DNA of 21,338 nucleotides from Oppiella nova. Taxonomy: Eukaryota; Arthropoda; Arachnida; Sarcoptiformes; Oppiidae. Below, piece after piece: positions 9,667-18,100 of the stretch (position 1 is its first letter; the number at the start of each line of letters is the position of its first letter). The stretch covers positions 1 through 21,338 of the forward strand of contig CAJPVJ010000694.1 in the NCBI GenBank assembly GCA_905397405.1. The letters are read 5' to 3'. The notes under the pieces were generated by a model that was not told the DNA's origin, did not search any database, and was given only the letters and a program-made list of their open reading frames with translations. The translations under genes and the position numbers were made by a program.

Positions 9667-12600
9667 CAGAGAGAGCGAGAGAGAGAGAGAGAGAAGTAGA
9701 AGTAAATAATTTTTATTTGTTATTAACTTTAATGAATATTCTTTGCCTCAACTCTTAAAATGTCAATTATTTGATGGCCTAAAGGGCTGCCATTAAATCA
9801 ATGTTTACCTGACGTTAAATCCGTTGGAAATTCTTTTTTCTCGGGTCTGATATCGGCATCGGATGTGATAACCTCTTCCCTGATTAGTGACGAGTCGTCG
9901 ATGCGGTTGAACCACAACTGTATTGAAATACTCGACGCCGTCGTCCTTACAGCGAGAAAAACGATGCGAAATATTAATCAATAATTTGTTTTACTTTTAG
10001 TTTCTAATCTAATTAAATATATTCAAATGGAAAGTGTTTTCTCTAGCATTCATAATAAGACGTTTCAAATGGATAACAATTGTAACGATTGTATGCATTT
10101 GAATGGTATCATTGAAATGCATATATAATTGTATTGTATTTGGAATGAGAGGGAAAGGGAGACACAGACATAGACAGACATGTCATAGACTTACCACATC
10201 AGTGCTCATTGTATTACACGAACGGAGCGGTAACTTATAGGTGATATTGGCAGTGGATCTGTACTCAGCCATACAGCTCGAGTTCTTTGATAATCCTTTT
10301 GGATATATCATACCATTGAAAGAATTGGGTGCACTCAGGGTCACCAGTATATCATTGCTGTTACATTCTATGTGCACGTCGTTCACCAACGATTCACCCG
10401 ATATATGACGGACTGACACCAGAGTCTAAACAAGAAAATCACACAATTAGTTGCTAGTTATCTAGTTATTTATCTAGTTATTTATTTTGAAAGTTAGTCA
10501 AATTGATTAGTAAATAATGAGTTCAAAACATTTGGAATACTTAATGACTTTTAATAATATATTCATTATTTTTTGTCTTTTGTAATGAATTTCATATTAA
10601 TCAAGATTTTTTTAATTAAAGTATTTTATTTCTTAATCTCAAGACGTTCAACACGACCGCAAACTGACTCAGTTATTAAGTTCTAATAAATAATATTATA
10701 TTATGTAAAATACAGTAGTCCTGTGAACATTCAACTACTTTTTATATGGTGCACTTTAAACAAATGTTTTACATATGCAGTCAATTTTACAATTAATTTC
10801 TTATTTTTATAGCTTTTATTCTTATTATGATTACATGATTACGGAAATACTCGAGACGACCACTCATTACAATATCTCGTAATATGATTACAAAGTAGTT
10901 AACAATTATTTCCCGGTTTGAAAAATTGATATCAAAATAATTTTGATGCAAAGTATTACAAAGTATTATAATACCGTAGTTAAGAGTTGTATGGCTTTAC
11001 ATAGAAGCAAAAGCGATTGATAATCTACTTTGTTATACAACATTTTTTGAATGAAATATGTATGCATTATATGATCAGAAAAGTGAGAATTGCCTCAAAT
11101 ATTTCAAATACTTATACTTTTAGGAACAACAAGTTTGAAATATGGGTCTAATCTTATGTTAGTCTATGCGAGAGGTTGTGTGGTTTGAGTCCTTTCATAC
11201 AAAAATAAATGTTAAAAGATTTGAAAACTTGATTTAAAAGTAGAAATGGTTTAAGTCATGATTTGTATATACCGTATATACAGTACAATATAATATCTTA
11301 TATATAGTGTTTATTAATTTAAGTTTATATGAAATTATGAAATTGAGGTCTTTTCACGACTTTCTAGTGCTGAGCTATTATAGGGAAGGTGTGGTTTTGG
11401 CAATTTCTCTTATGTTAATTCTCATTGCAAACCCCCTCTAATAAAATTCATTTCTTTTTTTCAAATTCCATTTTCTTAGGGATAGTATGTTTGAACTTTC
11501 CAAACAAAAAATCACACAAAACATTGTATTGAATGAATTGGGCATTGAATGCAACTCCTAATTCAGAAAACATAATTCAAGTGAAAAATAAACTTTTAAA
11601 CTCTAATATTAACTCTGATTTGTTAACTAAATGGCAGTAAAAATTTAAATATTGATTATTATTGTTGTTTAGTTCATAAGAAAGGGAAGAGTTGTTTATC
11701 AACTTTAATGATGACGTGATTTAAATGTTTAATAAATTTTCAATTTGTTGTTCCTTTGAGGCCATTGACTCTTCTCTTCATCTTCTCTCTCATGGCTTGG
11801 AAATGGACTTTAAATGTAAACTCAAATGAATGCAAGTTTTCTACTTTTCGCAACTATTTCAAGCCAAGGCCAGCACAGGTAGGGCTCAAGACATATGCAA
11901 TCTATGATAGATTGCAGTGAATGTAAAGATCGAAGTCATGTATAATATGTGTCACATTTGTACAGATATGAGGCTCTTATAGAAATTAATTCTTGTATTA
12001 ATATATACAACATTTCGAGAGACTATGCTATTTATGCTAACAGTGACGGGCAATGAGTAAAATGTATCCCAAATCTCGACATCAGATCAGCTCATAAACC
12101 AGTTTAAAGACATTTCCTGAGTCTAATTGGCTGATGAAGAATATGTAGTATAGAGAAGATGTCTGAATGTCTGTATGAGAAGACTTAGCCATTGCTCACA
12201 CGCTAACCAAATATACAATTATTGTGAACACAATCTTCACACTCATTAGGGATCACTTGATTCATCTCTAATGAGATATGACTTGCGATTGGGACTCAAA
12301 CCCCAAAAGAGTAAAACTCGACTCAAGAGTGAAAAGAAAAATAAATTATTCTTAACAACACTTCCATTCAAATAGTTTTCTTTTCCTGTTTTGGATGAGA
12401 TTTCGCTTGAATTCAAATATGCTTTCGCAGGCAATGGATCCGAGCGCCCGAAGAGTTCTCATAGACTTTGACAATGAATTTCTACACTAAATGAGAAATG
12501 AATACATTTCCACAACAGACCATCAGTTATGTGAATAGTTTGCTCATTGGCTGCCATTCCACTCGCATTTATTGTTCAATTCATAACTGCATTACTACCT

Positions 12601-14521
12601 GCGCTTCCCACCGTTTCCTCAATTATCAAACTCAAACTTTTGTCAAATAACTGTTTACATTGAAAATTGATAGCAATATGCGTTCACTTGATTTTCTCCA
12701 ATTTTCAGACACTTGTGCCATAAAATGAATGTCAAACGAGTTGTTGGCCTCTATTATACACTTCGCTATAATGACAAACAAATGAGAGATTCCTTCACTT
12801 ATAGCCTCTCTTGTGGTCCATTCGATAACATAAGCGAACTCTCGATCGCTTCTAACATTAAATATACATTAATTTGAATCTAATGTTTATTTTCCGCATA
12901 TTTGCGGCAAATAATAATTTCAGTGTTAATACAAGTACTGCCAGTCCTACCAGCCCTACCATCCCAACGCCTACAATTCAATCATTTATTACAATCATAA
13001 GTGATAGTAATGTTAAATTAAGAGTCAGCTAACGGTTCCAAAAGGCACCGAAACATCCCTTTAGCTCCTGAGGGCAATCAGTTATGATGTTTGTAATAAT
13101 AGTTAATATGGTATGAGTCCCCAAATCACCCCTTTCTATCTCATCTCTTGCCTAATGTATTGGTGGCCACCATTGCCTCCATCCCTTGCCATCTACGGCC
13201 CATTCAAGTGCTAAATGCCTACGCAATGCAGTCTTACATGTATTTATCAAACAACATATCAAACTCTACCTCACATTCCCTTATATTACATTACACTACT
13301 TTATACTACTTAACAAATCTTTTGCATACATTATCCTTGTTATTCATTTCATACTTTTTATTCTGTGCCCTCTTTTCAATTTAATAAATAAAAACTTTTC
13401 TAAAGCAATACAAACGCATAACACTTACTACAAGACCTATCGCTTACATACTTTCAGTCCTTCAATGCCTTTATATAACTTTTTGGGAACAACTCAACTC
13501 AAAAACAAAGTTTTCAATATCTTTCCAAATATAAAAAATAAGGCAAAAAATATTATTTTATTTGTATGTAATTACTAAATTTAATATTAAAATTCACATT
13601 AATATTCAAACAATTACATACAAATTGAAATTCATTGTAAAAAAGGAAAAACATTTTAATGAAAATTATATACTAAATATTAAAACAAAAAAATAATATC
13701 CCGTTTAATGAACAATGAATAGTGGAAAATAAAGTTTTGCTTTTCATTAGTTTTATGGGAAACAAGTATAAGAAGTAATTTTAATGATTTTAATGAACGG
13801 ATTTAAATATTTGTAGAAAAATATTTGTTATCAGATTTTCCTTTTGTTTGCGTGACTTGTTTTGTGTGCATTTCAGACACAACTTACAGCACAAGCAAAA
13901 CGAGTCTCGGTTTGTATTCTTTACTCTTATTAACTGCATCTGTCAGTCATTCAATGCATTCAATGCAGTCAATACACACTACAGGTATTGGCAAACCTTT
14001 TACTTGTTTTATATTAATACCTTAAAAGGCAACACATTTGGCCTCATATTAAACGGAACTTTCAAAATACGTTAACTTTTGGTTTCTTAATCATTATTAA
14101 TTTCAGACACAATTAATATTCACAGAGAGTCTCATAGCTGTGCCATAATAATTGCATCTATTTTGACATAAGCTAACTGTTTGGGGTAACTTTTAGTGTT
14201 TGTCTCGCTGACTGCTATCTGACTATCCTTTTGACAATTAACTGTTTTGACTAAAAAGGTTGCATTGGAGTTGAATCAACTGAAATAGACCTTTCTCTCA
14301 TCAATTATAATCACAACAACTTTGTAATCAATAGAAAATTGAAGACATATTTGAATAAAACTATACTTTCATAATATATAAACACTTTTAGTAATATATT
14401 CTTGTATAAAATTTGTTCACATTTGACTCAAACTTTGATGATTGAATTGATTAAAATATTGGATTGAATGGTTAAAACTTACCAAAAGTAGAAATGGGAT
14501 GACATAAATAAAAGGCTCCAT
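3107..14521 (-). CDS. ZP-domain transmembrane protein, 8 coding exons, 399 aa, complete
   Basis: This is the whole coding span: join of 14521-14483, 10425-10195, 9945-9809, 4273-4125, 4026-3945, 3807-3645, 3575-3401 and 3330-3107, read on the minus strand. Exon lengths 39, 231, 137, 149, 82, 163, 175 and 224 sum to 1200 nt, or 400 codons including the TAG. Visible domains are a signal peptide (about 1-22), ZP-N (about 33-125; Cys34, 64, 83, 120), ZP-C (about 148-272; Cys152, 195, 214, 252, 257, 264, 271), a furin-like RKRR (281-284), a transmembrane helix (347-370) and a basic then Ser/Tyr-rich tail. Sequons occur at Asn61, 73, 134 and 229. Family knowledge: arthropod ZP proteins polymerise into apical matrix after secretion and cleavage. 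Inferred role: cuticle or luminal matrix attachment. No PAN, EGF or other extra domain is present. I cannot name the ortholog (piopio, dusky and trynity are relatives in the broad sense), so no symbol is given. Confidence 0.93.
3401..3575 (-). CDS. ZP gene exon 7: end of ZP-C, furin site, acidic stalk
   Basis: This exon encodes residues 268-325 plus one base. The acceptor is good (tttcatttcactcatag|CCTCCC) and gives PPDC with Cys271, the last ZP-C cysteine. RKRR follows at 281-284, the consensus for furin-type cleavage that releases ZP ectodomains. After it comes an acidic juxtamembrane stretch (YVNDNEDEESE). The donor is GCGAAG|gtttga. A nearer AG at 3545-3544 was rejected because that frame stops after eight codons. 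Confidence 0.93.
3645..3807 (-). CDS. ZP gene exon 6: ZP-C core with Cys cluster
   Basis: This exon encodes residues 213 (last base) to 267. The acceptor is acatttcag|TTGT and the donor GATGTG|gttagt. It starts with GCPVDEEIMG and ends with the cysteine-rich segment containing Cys252, Cys257 and Cys264. An NLT sequon lies at Asn229. Donor choice: of the possible GT sites, only GTG|gttagt (or a GT three bases earlier) leaves phase 0, which is what exon 7 needs; a GT at GTTA|gtaatg would lead to an early stop. Confidence 0.92.
3945..4026 (-). CDS. ZP gene exon 5: ZP-C core
   Basis: This 82-nt exon encodes the end of codon 186 through residue 212, plus two bases of codon 213. The acceptor is aaatttcag|ATAT and the donor GATGG|gtaggg. 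It holds VTNCLVRDGLNWGEQPLIN, one of the most diagnostic stretches of arthropod ZP-C modules, with Cys195. The 98-nt intron before it and the 137-nt intron after it are short. Confidence 0.95.
4027..4124 (-). other. Intron 4 of the ZP gene (98 nt)
   Basis: From gtatta to ttcag, phase 1. The three remaining 3' introns are also short: 3944-3808 (137 nt), 3644-3576 (69 nt) and 3400-3331 (70 nt). Confidence 0.9.
4125..4273 (-). CDS. ZP gene exon 4: interdomain linker and start of ZP-C
   Basis: This exon completes codon 136 (Ser), encodes residues 137-185 and leaves one base of codon 186. The acceptor is ttaactaacag|TATG, with a branch-point-like CTAAC just before it. The donor is CAAG|gtatta. 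Blocks typical of ZP-C are PMPSCSMKIF (Cys152) and VKIGDKLTLAIAID. The two-base phase matches exon 3 across the 5.5 kb intron without a stop and gives a natural linker. Confidence 0.95.
5863..5887. repeat. (GA)n microsatellite, 25 bp
   Basis: GA run in intron 3 preceded by a purine-rich stretch from about 5828. Confidence 0.97.
6133..6166. repeat. (TC)n microsatellite, 34 bp, inverted relative to the others
   Basis: The only TC run on the plus strand. In the ZP transcript it is a GA tract and so can pair with the CU tracts from 5863-5887, 6641-6671 and 7048-7081. Confidence 0.97.
6641..6671. repeat. (AG)n microsatellite, 31 bp
   Basis: Pure AG run in intron 3, preceded by GAGAGGGGAA. Confidence 0.97.
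7048..7081. repeat. (GA)n microsatellite, 34 bp
   Basis: Pure GA run in intron 3, a CU tract in the ZP transcript. Confidence 0.97.
7474..7959. repeat. 486-bp duplicated segment, copy A
   Basis: Nearly identical to 8087-8572, with about half a dozen substitutions and two compensating 1-bp indels. It begins AAAAGCCATTCATATCCGG and ends GATGCAATTAATGCAATAA. No terminal inverted repeats, target duplication or ORF were found. Confidence 0.97.
8087..8572. repeat. 486-bp duplicated segment, copy B
   Basis: Direct copy of 7474-7959, in the same orientation, separated by 127 bp of unrelated sequence. Sequence similarity stops sharply at both ends. Differences include T to A near 8166 and a local change in the TTATAAGTTATAAC region. 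Confidence 0.97.
9044..9299. repeat. 128-bp tandem duplication, two copies
   Basis: Copies at 9044-9171 and 9172-9299 differ at one base (A at 9141, C at 9269). Each unit begins with a 7-bp dyad AAGTTTG-CA-CAAACTT and contains ACGGTATATACAGTACAG. The near identity suggests a recent event. Confidence 0.97.
9621..9694. repeat. (GA)n microsatellite, interrupted, 74 bp
   Basis: A long GA run interrupted by AAAGACAGACAG and GCGA. In the transcript of the ZP gene it is a CU tract starting about 115 nt after the exon 3 donor, where it could bind pyrimidine-tract proteins. Confidence 0.95.
9809..9945 (-). CDS. ZP gene exon 3: ZP-N module, end
   Basis: This exon encodes residues 91-135 plus two bases of codon 136. 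The acceptor is ctgtaag|GAC and the donor CAG|gtaaac. It contains the strongly conserved blocks YFNTVVVQPHRRLVTNQGR and GYHIRCRYQTRE, with Cys120 as the fourth ZP-N cysteine. The remainder (EKRISNGFNV) starts the linker between ZP-N and ZP-C. A sequon NVS (Asn134) is completed by the first base of the next exon. Intron 2, between exons 2 and 3, is only 249 nt. Confidence 0.95.
9946..10194 (-). other. Intron 2 of the ZP gene (249 nt)
   Basis: A phase 0 intron from gtaagt to gtaag, AT-rich, with nothing else noted. Confidence 0.9.
10195..10425 (-). CDS. ZP gene exon 2: ZP-N module, first part
   Basis: This exon encodes residues 14-90, phase 0 at both ends. Its acceptor is preceded by a pyrimidine stretch (gattttcttgtttag) and its donor is GTG|gtaagt. 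It carries Cys34, Cys64 and Cys83 of ZP-N with the hallmark blocks FNGMIYPKGLSKNSSC and YKLPLRSCNT. Sequons lie at Asn61 (NSS) and Asn73 (NIT). ZP-N is the polymerisation module of the family. The exon starts only about a dozen residues before the first ZP-N strand, so nothing but the end of the signal peptide precedes the domain. Confidence 0.95.
10454..10485. repeat. 12-mer tandem repeat CTAGTTATTTAT, about 2.7 copies
   Basis: CTAGTTAT followed by two full copies of CTAGTTATTTAT. It lies in intron 1, 29 nt upstream of exon 2. Confidence 0.85.
11896..11916. repeat. Perfect 9-bp inverted repeat with 3-nt spacer
   Basis: TGCAATCTA, spacer TGA, TAGATTGCA. A dyad of this kind could be a dimeric binding site or chance. 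It sits in intron 1. Confidence 0.8.
14483..14521 (-). CDS. ZP gene coding exon 1: start codon and signal peptide
   Basis: This exon encodes residues 1-13 (MEPFIYVIPFLLL). It ends in phase 0 at a strong donor, TTG|gtaagt. Joined to exon 2 it continues as TLVSV, giving an uninterrupted hydrophobic core typical of a secretory signal. An in-frame TAA lies directly before the ATG, so translation in this frame cannot start further upstream. The context has G at +4 but T at -3, which is only moderate. The matching phases, the signal-like composition and the absence of a better start near exon 2 support the link across 4.1 kb. The weak point is that only 13 codons carry the evidence. A cDNA read over the junction would settle it. 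Confidence 0.8.
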
Positions 14522-14560
14522 TTATTTATAATGAACTACATTTAGTTATAATGAACTACA
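14521..14560 (-). repeat. 20-bp tandem duplication abutting the start codon
   Basis: The plus-strand unit 14521-14540 is repeated at 14541-14560 with one mismatch (T versus G at the fifth base). Each unit ends on the mRNA strand with AAAT, so one copy forms the real ATG (followed by GAG) and the other forms ATG followed by TAG. Confidence 0.9.
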
Positions 14561-14738
14561 CATTGAATGGTGGGTACATTTGGTATGGATAGCGTCGGGA
14601 CCGTTGAACAGGTATAATATAAGTGAGGGATTGTGGCGAACAATACAATACAATGCAATGCAATGAGTGAAGTGATAGTGGTTTTGAGAGTTTCAGTCGA
14701 TTCTCATGTGCTGTCAGACGAGTGTGAGAGCGATGACT
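14522..14738 (-). other. Probable 5' untranslated region with four small uORFs
   Basis: On the minus strand this segment runs from a candidate initiator to the start codon. It holds four short upstream reading frames: 14707-14693 (4 codons plus stop), 14579-14556 (MYPPFNV), 14563-14546 (5 codons plus stop) and a bare start-stop ATGTAG at 14541-14536. None extends into the main frame. Such frames usually lower or condition translation of the main protein. The 5' end is inferred, not seen, and an intron inside the leader cannot be excluded. Confidence 0.55.
14641..14665. repeat. Pentanucleotide repeat (CAATR)5 in the 5' leader
   Basis: Five consecutive CAATA or CAATG units, read as YATTG in the mRNA. 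This is a short microsatellite inside the presumed 5' untranslated region. Confidence 0.8.
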
Positions 14739-14749
14739 GACTCTCTCTC
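14706..14749 (-). promoter_or_regulatory. Candidate core promoter: GAGA, initiator, downstream element
   Basis: On the minus strand GAGAGAGAG (14749-14741) directly precedes TCAGTC (14740-14735), a perfect match to the arthropod initiator TCAKTY. Taking its A (14738) as +1, positions +28 to +33 (14711-14706) read GCACAT, which fits the degenerate downstream promoter element at the required spacing. This places transcription start 217 nt before the ATG. Spacing and motifs are seen; use in vivo is inferred. Confidence 0.45.
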
Positions 14750-15110
14750 GGCTCACACTTCGCTCCAAACTCTACTCGACTCTCGACTCCCACCACAACA
14801 GCTCTCATAGAAAAAGCCTTATTCTTGAAACTCCGCCTCCAAACAAGTTTCTGTCGGATGACCTCAAATGTATTGACCCCTAACTAGACTTAAACTATAT
14901 AATGATCGCCGTTTCGCCGGTCATCTCACAGTCGATACAATACACTACAGTGTTACTGCTATTATTGTCTAACATTAGGCGGCAAACGGCCAGACATTAC
15001 CACATCCGAGCCAAACATTTCGCGCCAATCTATCTCTAATATAAGACTTTCTTTCACTTCTTCAGCTCTTATCGCAGGTTTCAGTCAAACACTATCTCTA
15101 GTTTTATTTT
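14750..15110. promoter_or_regulatory. GC-richer block upstream of the ZP gene, possible divergent promoter
   Basis: This block is visibly less AT-rich than the kilobases beyond it. On the minus strand it holds repeated GAGTCGAG elements (about 14771-14790). A TATA-like TATATAA at 14896-14902 can be read on both strands. In plus orientation a CAGTC start-like motif follows about 34 bp later (near 14930). In minus orientation TCAATA follows about 27 bp later (14876-14871). It may therefore hold an alternative ZP promoter, a divergent promoter, or only upstream control sites. I found no ORF here with a recognisable product. Confidence 0.35.
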
Positions 15111-18100
15111 TACATCCTTTATATCGAAACATATCTGGAAATTCTATGAAAAATATAGCTTTGCTTTCAATTTATTTTACTTTCAATGATTGAAACATTT
15201 TTTGAAATTTAATTAACACTTGAAATGAATGGAATATTATAATGTGGCCAAATATTTATAAACAAATGGTTTGTAAATGATTCAATAGTAAAACAAAAAT
15301 GTTAATGTGATTGCAATACAGTATTGACAATAATTAGAATTATGAGGAAAAGCATTAAGAGTTTGAATTCATTTGACATCTCAATAGAAAGAGAAGGGAT
15401 TATACGAGTTATACATAATTTATATGATATATAAGAATATGGTATTCGCACGGATTATAACTTAAGACAAGGAGTTGTGGCAAAAGTTTTCTAAAGTAAA
15501 GTATTTTTTGATTTTACTTTTGAAGTTCACGTAAGAAATTATATTTAAGAAAATATGAGGGGAGACCACGACTTGTAAAAGAAAAAAGGATTGCAATCTA
15601 TAATTAAAAGCTCTCTCAGTTAGAAAACATTTACGAAATACAGTATATTTAGATTTGACTTTCAGAAGGATATCAAATAAAAAAACAAAACATTGAAAAT
15701 TACTTTGAAATGCAGACAAATGTATTTTGGTTCGCATATGGCTTATCTGACTTAAGGGCTGATTAGATATTCAGTAAAATTCACAAAAAATAAAGCGAAT
15801 AAATCTCATAATCAATAAAGTCATCAAAACATAAAGAAAATAAGAATTCATAACATCTGAAAGCTTTTTCTGTTAATTGAATTAATTTTATTCTAAATAT
15901 TTTTGCTTGTTCATTTAATAAATTGCAGTAATTCATATTATTATTCAATTATACCAAGGTGTATGCTTTGAATATTCAAAATTTCATCTCTCTCAAATGT
16001 TTCAAAAATATTAGTTTTAATTTTTAAATATTTTTTGTGTTTGGTTACATGTTATTAATATTTATATTATTACCTTTAATATACAAATTATATTAAGTAA
16101 ACAACAAAAATAAATTGCTTAATAATTGCATTCAATATATAATTCATCAATAAATCAATAACTTTGATGCCATCGTATTATATAAAATTAATGAATTGTA
16201 TATAGTTATGGTTAAATAAGTTTATGTACAGAACTTCAGTTGTTTATTATATAATATTATATCAATAAAGCATTGCATTTCAAACTTATATTGTATGAAA
16301 CTTTAAATGCTCAATCATAATGAATGGGTAAAGTAATAGACTTTGTTTTGGATTGACTTTTTAAATCTCTTGAGACAAATTGATATGAATTGTATGCTTT
16401 AATGTGCAGTATTTGTAATTTATAAAATATATTATTTGATTACTTTTGATTTCTTATTACCGGTATTAAGATATGAAGATTCATAAGAATAAAAAGATAC
16501 AGGTAATTAATTATTAAGAATCTTTATATATGATAATATTCTAACAAATATTAATTAATGAATTATAATTTGAATAATTCGAGAAAATCAAAAGTTTTGT
16601 TGAAATAGTTAACAAATTAAAATAAAACAAAATTATATTTGCCTTAATTGTTACTAATAGAAAATTTTGACACAATATTAATCGATAGATACTTATCTTA
16701 ACTTTCGGATAATTATTCTTAATTTTTCATTTTTATGTTTTAATGCCAGTGAACTCTAATAATTAATATAACTTTATTCGGAGTTTTAGTTTTCATATTA
16801 ATTTAATTACATAAGTGATTTTATATTATATTATATTTCAATAGATTAATACAGGTATTAATAACATTATATTATACAAGTATAAAAATTAATGCAATAC
16901 TATCTAGTAAGTAAACATCAGATTTCCTAGTGTTAAGATATTTATGGGTTTAGTCGTGAACATAATATTAAATATTTTCTCATATATTTTTAAGAATTGT
17001 GAAAATAATTTTTATATGTAATCCTAAATTTGAAATCATTAAGCGGTCATTCATGTTAAGAGTGTTTTTATTGCATTGATTTGCAATGCATTCAATATTT
17101 TTACCATATTTTCTGATTTGACAATTCATTTAGTTTTGGTTTTTGAGAATTATGAGTATTAAGAAGATGTCATTTTCCGTCACTTATATCAAAAAGTGCC
17201 CAAAGAATTACATTTTATTATTTATTATTATGAATGAAAAGTATTAATGTTTTAAAATAAAATTTATTTAATATATTCTCTCGGTTTGCAGACATAAACT
17301 TAAAGAAATTTCATATTTTATGAATTTTTCGATATCTATTATTAAAGAAGGCATTCATTTGAGACCAACTCTTGCAACCAATTCAGGAATGACTGCATTC
17401 ATGAGAATAGTGTCTAAGAGAATGGATGCCATGATTGGCAATAATGTTAATATATTTTAATACAATATTGCTTTCAAAGCAAATCTAAATGCAACGAATG
17501 TATCGTTCAATAACTTTATTATGCAATGATTGATGTCTGGAATTTTGAAATTTACAAATAAGTTATTGTTTAGCAAATTATTCTGAGACTTATTTACGGA
17601 TTTTAAGTGTAGTTTTTTGTTTAAAAGGCATATTTGAATTTTGATCGTGTTTTCATTTCAAGTTTTCCATAATTAATATTACGGAATAATAATTCAATGA
17701 AAGTATACAAAAATTGTCAAAGAATTTGTTGTAAGCAATGGATAATGCTTTCGTAAACCGGTCTATAATTTTCAAATGCTATCAAAAGAATCATTAGTCT
17801 TGAAGTTATAAATGAATTGTAAGCTATAAATGATATAACGTATGACTTTTTAAGGCAAAAGTTATTAAAGCATTCAAATAATGGATTTAGCAAAATTTAA
17901 TAAAACAATAATTTATGCTAAACAATATAGTTGTGACACTAGTATGTGAAGAGTTTTCAGAGGTTTTCAGAGTAATAACAATGAAATGATTAGTAAATAA
18001 TTTTTACGTGCAATAAAATTCTTGAGAACAATTCTAAGGGAAAGTTATTCTCTAAATGAAAATCTGAGAAAATCACGAATAGTAATGGGAGTAGAATTTC

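Larger units (their letters stand above)
4274..9808 (-). other. Intron 3 of the ZP gene (5535 nt)
   Basis: Bounded by gtaaac at 9808 and taacag at 4274, it separates the ZP-N and ZP-C exons. It contains five of the six GA or TC tracts, the 486-bp duplicated segment, the 128-bp tandem duplication, a GC-richer patch at about 5885-6120 and a weak coding-like patch at 4740-5016. No complete gene is recognised inside it. Confidence 0.85.
10426..14482 (-). other. Intron 1 of the ZP gene (4057 nt)
   Basis: A GT-AG intron in phase 0 between the signal peptide exon and ZP-N. Mostly AT-rich non-coding sequence. GC-richer patches at about 12430-12495 and 12930-13230 could be enhancers or unrecognised exons. 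Several plus-strand ORFs in 13150-14075 are AT-rich with no recognisable domain and are not called. Confidence 0.75.

Noticed and set aside
13186-13578. Longest open frame in the window, 130 codons on the plus strand
   Set aside because: It starts with TTG rather than ATG, is dominated by AT-rich codons, has no recognisable domain and lies antisense in intron 1. Overlapping frames there are also open, as expected by chance.
14556-14768. Minus-strand ORF of 70 codons covering the leader
   Set aside because: It has no proper ATG for most of its length and ends before the real start. Only its last codons form the short MYPPFNV uORF.
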